In this document: positions 1 to 4,903 of the stretch, piece after piece | Layout: every line of letters starts with the position of its first letter | How positions within the stretch are numbered: position 1 is the first letter of the stretch | Assembly: GCA_035341855.1 (NCBI GenBank) | Contig: DAOQWA010000077.1 | Coordinates: 1-10,021 of the forward strand | Direction: 5' to 3' | Origin: QQVM01 sp035341855 | GTDB taxonomy: Bacteria; Bacteroidota; Bacteroidia; AKYH767-A; 2013-40CM-41-45 | Length of the DNA: 10,021 bases | Position numbers and translations under genes: made by a program | Notes under the pieces: generated by a model | The model's database searches: none | Seen by the model: only the letters and a program-made list of their open reading frames with translations | Told to the model about the DNA's origin: nothing

Positions 1-1472
1 GGATAGAAGTTTTAGATGCATCAGGCTGCAGATCGATTTCAAATATTTCCGGTGAACTATTCCGTGACCTGCAACCACCGACACAACCTGTATTGGATTC
101 TGTAAGTCTGGACATAAATGGTAATGTCGTCGTTGGCTGGAATCTGAATCCTTCACCTGACACAAGAGAGTATGTCGTGCTTCAGGGCACAGCGACGGTA
201 GACACGGCAAGAGGAATAAACAATACCATGATGAACACCAGTATCTCAGGTAATAGTGCTTCGATTCCTTTTTCTGTCTATGCCGTTGATTCATGTAATA
301 ACCCGAGTGCCCCCAGCGTGTCTCATGCGACCCTTTATGTTAACGCGTCTTTTGTCTTATGTGAGCAGTCGGTACACCTTAGTTGGAATGCCTATTCTTA
401 TTGGCCCAATGCTGCGGTCTATGAGATCCTTGTCAGCCTGAATGGAGGCGGAGAAACAATTGCAGGTACTACAAGTGACCTGTTTTTTGATGATTCCAAC
501 CTGATCTCAGGGGCATTTTACTGCTATAGAGTGAGGGCAAGAGAATCAGGCTTGAGTACTCGTTCTTCAACTTCCAATAAAGTATGTGTAGTGCCGATAT
601 TCCCTCCGCCACCTATGTATACATATATTCGGAGCGTTAGTGTGGTGAATTCATCAACAATTGAAGTGAGAGCTTTTGTAGATGATGCGGCAATAGCAAT
701 TAAAACCTATCAATTATTACGGTCAAACTCAGCGGCAGGACCTTTTGGACTTGTTGCTTCACAATCCGCTGCAGGAGTGGCGAATATTCGTTTCTTCGAC
801 ACATCGGCTAATACAGAAGCATTTAGTTATTACTACAAAGTGCGAACCCTTGATTCCTGCGATGTGAATGTATCGGAGTCACAGATCAGCAGAAGTATTT
901 TGTTGAAAGGCATCGCCGACCCGGAATATACAAATACCCTAAGTTGGATCGGCTATCAGGATTGGTTGGGAACTGTGAGTCATTATAACCTATATGTAAG
1001 AACAAATGGTGTACTGTCTGCAGTTCCTGTTAAAACCTTTGATCCGTCAGATCCTTTTTTTTATGTCGATACAGTCTTAGATGATTTTTTCAGTGATGGT
1101 AAGTTTTGCTATGTGATAGAAGCAGTTGAGGCCGGAGGGAATCCGTTTTTCTTTTTAGATTCTGCACGCTCTAATGAGATTTGTTTGAATCAGGATCCTG
1201 CAATATTTATTCCTAACGCTTTCCATCCCGGCGGTTTTTTGAATGAAATATTTTATCCCAGCAATGGATTCGTAAACACAGAAACTTACAGTCTTTATAT
1301 CTTTAACAGATGGGGAGAAGTCGTTTTTGAAACCAATGATCCACATGTCGGTTGGGATGGCAGCAGCAATGGAAAGCGATCGCCTGAAGCAGTTTATATC
1401 TACCTCCTGAAAGCCACCACAGCCGACGGTACACCTATTGAAAGGGTGGGCAGTGTGACTTTAATCCGATAA
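1..1472 (+). CDS. Secreted FN3-like repeat protein with type B T9SS sorting domain, 5'-truncated
   Basis: The reading frame is open from the window edge (first whole codon at base 3) to TAA at 1470-1472, so the start lies upstream. The TTG at 93 is only an internal codon. Numbering residues from 93, the protein holds beta-rich fibronectin-III-like modules up to about residue 368. Residues 371-459 form a classic CHU_C / gliding motility-associated C-terminal domain: IFIPNAFHPGG, then a central IFNRWGEVVFE, then GWDGSSNG and a terminal GSVTLIR. In the Bacteroidota this domain directs export through the type IX secretion system and attachment to the cell surface, and its substrates are often adhesins or very large surface proteins. 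No catalytic domain is visible in the part present, so the role of the whole protein is unknown. A promoter for another gene lies 3' of it, so it is probably the last gene of its own unit. The sorting-domain call is firm and the FN3 assignment is by eye. Confidence 0.9.
   Translation, partial: IEVLDASGCRSISNISGELFRDLQPPTQPVLDSVSLDINGNVVVGWNLNPSPDTREYVVLQGTATVDTARGINNTMMNTSISGNSASIPFSVYAVDSCNNPSAPSVSHATLYVNASFVLCEQSVHLSWNAYSYWPNAAVYEILVSLNGGGETIAGTTSDLFFDDSNLISGAFYCYRVRARESGLSTRSSTSNKVCVVPIFPPPPMYTYIRSVSVVNSSTIEVRAFVDDAAIAIKTYQLLRSNSAAGPFGLVASQSAAGVANIRFFDTSANTEAFSYYYKVRTLDSCDVNVSESQISRSILLKGIADPEYTNTLSWIGYQDWLGTVSHYNLYVRTNGVLSAVPVKTFDPSDPFFYVDTVLDDFFSDGKFCYVIEAVEAGGNPFFFLDSARSNEICLNQDPAIFIPNAFHPGGFLNEIFYPSNGFVNTETYSLYIFNRWGEVVFETNDPHVGWDGSSNGKRSPEAVYIYLLKATTADGTPIERVGSVTLIR
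93..1196 (+). repeat. Alternating A-B-A-B FN3-like module repeat inside the T9SS substrate
   Basis: Two kinds of module of roughly 80-95 residues alternate. A modules (about residues 1-75 and 178-262, counted from base 93) each end in a V/L-DSC motif: YAVDSCNN and RTLDSCDV. B modules (about 90-168 and 275-367) share an opening LSW (HLSWNAYSYW, TLSWIGYQDW), a central F-C-Y (FYCYRV, KFCYVI) and a closing SN-x-x-C (SNKVCV, SNEICL). The repeat is visible in protein but not as DNA identity, so it is an old duplication. The shared cysteines suggest conserved disulfides in the exported protein. Confidence 0.6.
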
Positions 1473-1507
1473 GGGAAACCGGGATTTGTTCATCCGATTT
1501 TAATGAT

Positions 1508-1543
1508 CTTTGTCATGTGTATTGTGAATATTAGCTGACAAAG
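1508..1543. promoter_or_regulatory. 8-bp inverted repeat just upstream of the promoter, candidate operator
   Basis: CTTTGTCA at 1508-1515 is matched exactly by TGACAAAG at 1536-1543, with 20 bases between. It ends five bases before the TTG of the predicted -33 element of the next gene. The half-site centres are 28 bases apart, a little under three helical turns, which would suit a dimeric regulator. No T-run follows, so a terminator for the upstream gene is less likely. Chance occurrence cannot be excluded. Confidence 0.35.
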
Positions 1544-1548
1544 GGCAA

Positions 1549-1578
1549 TTGTTGGCTTTTTAGAATTTCTTATCTTTG
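1549..1578 (+). promoter_or_regulatory. Bacteroidota-type promoter (TTG-N19-TAnnTTTG)
   Basis: TTG at 1549-1551 is followed after 19 bases by TATCTTTG at 1571-1578, an exact match to the Bacteroidota housekeeping -7 consensus TAnnTTTG at the expected spacing. The ATG of the next gene begins only five bases after the box. Transcription would therefore start at or within a base or two of the ATG, giving a leaderless or nearly leaderless mRNA. This is probably the promoter of the whole four-gene group up to 4899. Confidence 0.7.
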
Positions 1579-1582
1579 TATT

Positions 1583-1951
1583 ATGCGTAGGTTCATTTCG
1601 GGCATATTAATGTTATCAATACTTTTCAGCAGTCTGGGATCAGGTTTGCTTGTGATTCATTATTTGATGAACAAGGAATACTATGCCACGGTGCTTTGTG
1701 AGAATGTTGATAAGCCCAAAATGAAATGTCACGGAACATGTCAGCTTCAAAAAGAAATAAAGGAGCAAGAGAAAAATGAGAAAGGACCTCTCGCAAGTTT
1801 GAAATTAAAACACGAAGCTCCACAGTTATTTCTTCAGGCGATCAAGTCAGTGGATCTCAGTCTGGAAGTTAAACCAAAATACGGCAGTTTTATATTAGTT
1901 CAGGATCCTGTCACTTTTCACCATTCAATTTTTCAGCCGCCCAGGGTTTGA
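1583..1951 (+). CDS. Small membrane-anchored Cys-motif protein, possibly copper-related
   Basis: This 122-residue protein has an N-terminal hydrophobic segment (about residues 4-28) after MRR, either a signal anchor or an uncleaved signal peptide. A conserved-looking block follows: LCENVDKPKMKCHGTC, with Cys39, Cys49 and Cys53. Next comes a Lys/Glu-rich helix (about 55-67) and a tail ending FHHSIFQPPRV. Small Bacteroidota proteins with a similar KP-x-x-x-C-x-G-x-C block and an IF-x-PP ending recur near metal-related outer-membrane proteins. I recall them as uncharacterised. The three cysteines and His113-His114 could bind a metal, but this is inference. The ATG at 1583 is chosen because the next Met (residue 10) would cut the hydrophobic segment. 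It is the first gene of the putative copper group, 141 bases before the barrel gene. Confidence 0.8.
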   Translation: MRRFISGILMLSILFSSLGSGLLVIHYLMNKEYYATVLCENVDKPKMKCHGTCQLQKEIKEQEKNEKGPLASLKLKHEAPQLFLQAIKSVDLSLEVKPKYGSFILVQDPVTFHHSIFQPPRV

Positions 1952-1962
1952 TTTTATCTTTT

Positions 1963-2016
1963 ACCGGGATCACATTGCCTGGTTTTTGATCCATGCAATT
2001 TGCTTGCTTTCCCGGT
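1963..2016. other. Overlapping short inverted repeats in the spacer, role unclear
   Basis: In the 141-base spacer, GGATCA at 1967-1972 pairs with TGATCC at 1987-1992 (14-base loop), and ACCGGG at 1963-1968 pairs with CCCGGT at 2011-2016. The two pairings overlap and so are mutually exclusive. Neither is followed by a T-run. They could form mRNA structure between the first and second genes, but six-base arms are weak evidence. Confidence 0.2.
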
Positions 2017-2043
2017 TCCGAACAAAACCTTTCATGTTATTCT

Positions 2044-2067
2044 TTAACAGAATTGAATTTCTGTTAA
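2044..2067 (+). promoter_or_regulatory. Perfect 9-bp hairpin / palindrome ahead of the barrel gene
   Basis: TTAACAGAA at 2044-2052 and TTCTGTTAA at 2059-2067 are exact reverse complements around a six-base loop, ending 25 bases before the ATG at 2093. There is no T-run after it, so a simple intrinsic terminator is unlikely. It could be an operator for an internal promoter, an mRNA processing or stabilising hairpin, or part of translation control. I see no good TAnnTTTG box between it and the start. Confidence 0.45.
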
Positions 2068-2092
2068 GCATACCTGCTATAAAATTAAATCA

Positions 2093-3049
2093 ATGAAAAA
2101 ATATTTAGTGCTTTCAATAGTACTATTGTTTTCTCTGGCCGGCATGGCATGTGATTTCTGTAATTGCTATCTCGGATTAAATCCGCATTACAAGAAAAAC
2201 AGCCTTAGCCTGAGACATAGTATCACGAATTATAAAGGCACGCACCATGATCTCGGGGAGTTTTCGGATGTGGGGTTAAAAGATGAAGATTTCCTCGAAA
2301 CACGGACTGTGACCGAATTGCACGGACAGATTTACCTTACACCCAAAATTCAGCTCATTCTGAATATCCCATACATGACCAGTCATGAATCGATGTCTGA
2401 GGCTGCTGAAATGGCAATGAGTAATCACTCGCACGGACATGACGGAACTGCAGGAGAGACGATGCATGGGATTGGAGATCCGCTTATTATCGGACATTAT
2501 CAGTTGTTCAACAAAGTAGGAATGGATAGCACATCTTTTGCGCAGCGTTTATTCGCAGGTGGAGGTCTTAAATTTCCTGTCGGAAGCTATAAACTTGGTC
2601 CGAATGCAGATCCAAGCGAAGCTGCGCACAAGCCGGGGACAGGAAGTTGGGATTTTCTTATAAGTGCCTCATATTTGGCTAAAATGCATAAAGCGGGGTT
2701 GAACATTAATGCATCCTATATGTTGACAACTATGAATAATGAGGATTTCCAGTTCGGGAATAGATTTAATGTTAATGCGATCGTATATTATCAATGCAAA
2801 TTGCAACATAATTATTTATTTCCCGGTATAGGTATTTTTCTGGAACAAGCTGCGGAAGATTGGAGCCGTCGTTCTTACATGAGAAATTCAGGTGGAGAAA
2901 TACTCTATGCACATGCAGGCCTGGATTTCTATTACAGAAGGCTGTCCTTCAACCTTGCATACCAGATGCCTATAAAACAAAGTCTAAATCAACCGCAACC
3001 TGAACTGAGCCGGAGGATGATCGCCGGAATAGCAGTAGCATTAAATTAA
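2093..3049 (+). CDS. Outer-membrane beta-barrel 'transporter' protein with Cys/His/Met-rich segments
   Basis: This 318-residue protein has a signal peptide (MKK, hydrophobic core to about residue 16). Cleavage after GMA would expose CDFCNCYLG, with Cys20, Cys23 and Cys25, at the mature N-terminus. The rest is beta-rich with alternating aromatic strands and ends in a basic/hydrophobic final strand. GIGDPLIIGHYQLF (127-140) and GGGLKFPVGSY (156-166) resemble the MetA-pathway-type outer-membrane transporter family seen in Proteobacteria and Bacteroidota. Residues 101-125 form a ligand-rich stretch with Met101, 107, 109 and 124 and His112, 114, 116 and 125, probably an extracellular or periplasmic loop; His51-His52 is another pair. 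With MbnP and MbnH following after a 42-base gap, I infer a role in copper passage or binding. The ATG at 2093 follows an A/T-rich leader without a Shine-Dalgarno sequence, as is normal for the phylum. The barrel call is strong, the substrate is inferred. Confidence 0.8.
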   Translation: MKKYLVLSIVLLFSLAGMACDFCNCYLGLNPHYKKNSLSLRHSITNYKGTHHDLGEFSDVGLKDEDFLETRTVTELHGQIYLTPKIQLILNIPYMTSHESMSEAAEMAMSNHSHGHDGTAGETMHGIGDPLIIGHYQLFNKVGMDSTSFAQRLFAGGGLKFPVGSYKLGPNADPSEAAHKPGTGSWDFLISASYLAKMHKAGLNINASYMLTTMNNEDFQFGNRFNVNAIVYYQCKLQHNYLFPGIGIFLEQAAEDWSRRSYMRNSGGEILYAHAGLDFYYRRLSFNLAYQMPIKQSLNQPQPELSRRMIAGIAVALN

Positions 3050-3091
3050 CTACAAAATCAGCTTAACAATTAATCTAAAACAAATCTAAAA

Positions 3092-3850
3092 ATGAAAAAT
3101 AAATTAACATACGCCGTGCTTGCCTTGCTCGCACTATCAGTAACTTTCACAGGATGTGAAGAAGATGAAGATCCGCAACCACAAAACCCTACGACAGCAG
3201 AATTGATATTTCATCTGCATACACTCGTTGGGAATAATTCGGTAGCCTATGGCACAACTTACCAAACGGCTTCCGGAAGAAGTTTTAATATCTCGGATTT
3301 TCAGTATTATCTTTCTAATATTGTCTTGATTAAGAGTGATGGATCTGAATTGCCTCTAACAGGTAAAGTTATCCTTGCAAGACCGACCCAGACAGCTTAC
3401 AGTCTTGGTGAAGTGCCGGCAGGTAATTATCTTGGCTTCAAATTTATCATGGGTCTTGACAGTGCAACTAACCACATGGATCCGACTACTTATCCTGCAG
3501 GAAATCCACTGGCCATTCAGACTCCTTCGGTTCACTGGGCCTGGAGCAGTGGTTACATATTCATGAAAGTGGAAGGAATGGTTGACACAACATTGGCTGC
3601 CAACGGACCACTTGATCTGGAGTATTTCTACCATATCGGTATGGATACGTTTAAAAGAAATATTGATTTCAGTACAGATGCCTTCACAGTTACAGGAGGT
3701 GTGAAACATGAGATAGGTATTGAATTTGATCTTTTGGATGTATTAGCTAATGTGGATATGCGCACAGAGAATGAAACTCATACAATGAACAATATGCCGC
3801 TTGCAATGAAAATTGCAAACAATTGGCCATCATCATTTACACTTGAATAG
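3092..3850 (+). CDS. mbnP: MbnP-family copper-binding lipoprotein
   Basis: This 252-residue protein has a lipoprotein signal peptide ending in FTGC, with the lipid-bearing residue at Cys22. The residues after it, EEDED, are strongly acidic, like the Bacteroidota lipoprotein export signals that send lipoproteins to the cell surface. Family hallmarks are FHLHTLVGN (40-48, His41 and His43), FNISDFQYYLSNI (65-77) and HWAWSSGYIFMKVEG (148-162). Other candidate ligands are His128, 181, 206 and 230. In studied MbnP proteins a tryptophan is oxidised to kynurenine by the partner MbnH and contributes to copper binding. Trp149, Trp151 and Trp245 are the only tryptophans here. The gene starts 42 bases after the barrel gene, with two copies of AATCTAAAA (3072-3080 and 3083-3091) just before the ATG. 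Its stop TAG overlaps the GTG of the MbnH gene, so the two are almost surely co-translated. The family call is confident. That copper is the ligand here is inferred. Confidence 0.85.
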   Translation: MKNKLTYAVLALLALSVTFTGCEEDEDPQPQNPTTAELIFHLHTLVGNNSVAYGTTYQTASGRSFNISDFQYYLSNIVLIKSDGSELPLTGKVILARPTQTAYSLGEVPAGNYLGFKFIMGLDSATNHMDPTTYPAGNPLAIQTPSVHWAWSSGYIFMKVEGMVDTTLAANGPLDLEYFYHIGMDTFKRNIDFSTDAFTVTGGVKHEIGIEFDLLDVLANVDMRTENETHTMNNMPLAMKIANNWPSSFTLE

Positions 3851-4899
3851 TGAATAGAAATTCAAACAAAGCATTGGTTCAAAGTCCGGTTCCCTTTCAT
3901 TTTAAAAGGGGACTGGGCATTGGACTAATTATTACTCTTCTCTTTAGTCTGGGTTCCTGCAAGCGTGATCATGACATGCCGGATTTCGGGAATGAGCCTA
4001 TAGAATTAAATATTCCCAAAGGCTTCCCTTATCCATCGATTCCTGCAGACAACCAACCGACCAGAAATAGAGTAGAGTTGGGTAAGAGACTTTTTTTCGA
4101 TCCGATCCTTTCACGTGATTCAACGATTTCTTGTTCTTCGTGCCATCATGTAGATAAAAGTTTCACCGACGGTTTGCAGTTTAGTTTTGGTATTGATTCC
4201 AATCGTACTACACGCAACTCAATGACTATTCTGAATTCGGCATACCAGCCGAATATGTTCTGGGACGGCGGAGTACCTAATTTAGAGCAGCAGGTTCTTG
4301 CTCCGATTGAAAGTCATCTCGAAATGGATTTTGATGCAAACAAAGTTGTTGCCAGACTCAAAGTGCATCCGGAGTATCCTACATTATTCAGGAATGCTTA
4401 CAAGTTAGATCCCAGTGTTTATACGCTCACCCGTGCCATTGCATGCTATGAACGGACATTGTACACGGGCAGATCAAGATTTGATGATTACCAGTATTAT
4501 AATATTAGTTCCGCACTCAGTGCTTCGGAACAAAGAGGGATGACATTATTTTTCGGCGAACGTGCGGAATGTTTTCACTGCCACGGCGAATATAATTTTA
4601 CTGATTATAGTTTTAAAAATAATGGTGTGTACCTGAATTATGTGGATAGTGGAAGAGCCAGGATCACAACATTGTCAACTGATGTAGGAAAATTCAAAGT
4701 GCCATCACTCAGAAATGTTGGACGTACAGCGCCTTATATGCATGATGGCAGCATAGCCACGCTGGAAGAAGTGATCGATCATTATAACAGCGGGGGTCAG
4801 CCTCATCCGAATAAAAGCAGATTGGTTCAGCCTTTGAATTTAACAGTACAGGAAAAACAAGATCTTGTCAACTTTTTAAGAGCCTTGTCGGATCGCTGA
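3850..4899 (+). CDS. mbnH: MbnH/MauG-type di-heme c-type cytochrome (annotated widely as cytochrome-c peroxidase)
   Basis: This 349-residue protein has a hydrophobic signal segment (21-33) and a lipobox LGSC, with Cys37 as the likely lipid anchor. Two heme c sites are visible: CSSCH (95-99) and CFHCH (241-245). Other superfamily blocks are ELGKRLFFDPILSRD (76-90), WDGG (138-141), FKVPSLRNVG (282-291) and APYMHDGS (294-301). In bacterial peroxidases the segment after that carries a Met ligand (EEAVDTMG in Pseudomonas). Here the equivalent stretch reads EEVIDHYN, putting Tyr312 at the Met position, as in MauG-type enzymes that make protein-derived modifications. The expected role is oxidation of a Trp in the adjacent MbnP. 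GTG at 3850 shares its G with the upstream TAG stop. A stop lies two codons upstream in frame and no earlier start exists, so GTG is the likely start and translation is coupled. The C-terminus (FLRALSDR) is complete. Confidence 0.85.
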   Translation: MNRNSNKALVQSPVPFHFKRGLGIGLIITLLFSLGSCKRDHDMPDFGNEPIELNIPKGFPYPSIPADNQPTRNRVELGKRLFFDPILSRDSTISCSSCHHVDKSFTDGLQFSFGIDSNRTTRNSMTILNSAYQPNMFWDGGVPNLEQQVLAPIESHLEMDFDANKVVARLKVHPEYPTLFRNAYKLDPSVYTLTRAIACYERTLYTGRSRFDDYQYYNISSALSASEQRGMTLFFGERAECFHCHGEYNFTDYSFKNNGVYLNYVDSGRARITTLSTDVGKFKVPSLRNVGRTAPYMHDGSIATLEEVIDHYNSGGQPHPNKSRLVQPLNLTVQEKQDLVNFLRALSDR

Positions 4900-4903
4900 G
4901 TTT

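Noticed and set aside
1473..1500. Intrinsic terminator after the FN3/T9SS gene (GGAT/ATCC around TTGTTC, then ATTTT).
   Set aside because: The stem is only four or five pairs with a bulge and the T-run is short.
3356..3709. A 117-codon minus-strand open frame inside the MbnP gene.
   Set aside because: It lies wholly within a well-supported lipoprotein gene on the other strand, has no signal or domain, and is a shadow of that gene.
3092..4899. Calling the locus a methanobactin operon.
   Set aside because: Only the MbnP and MbnH families are present. No precursor peptide, MbnB, MbnC or MbnT is visible, and these two families also occur without methanobactin.
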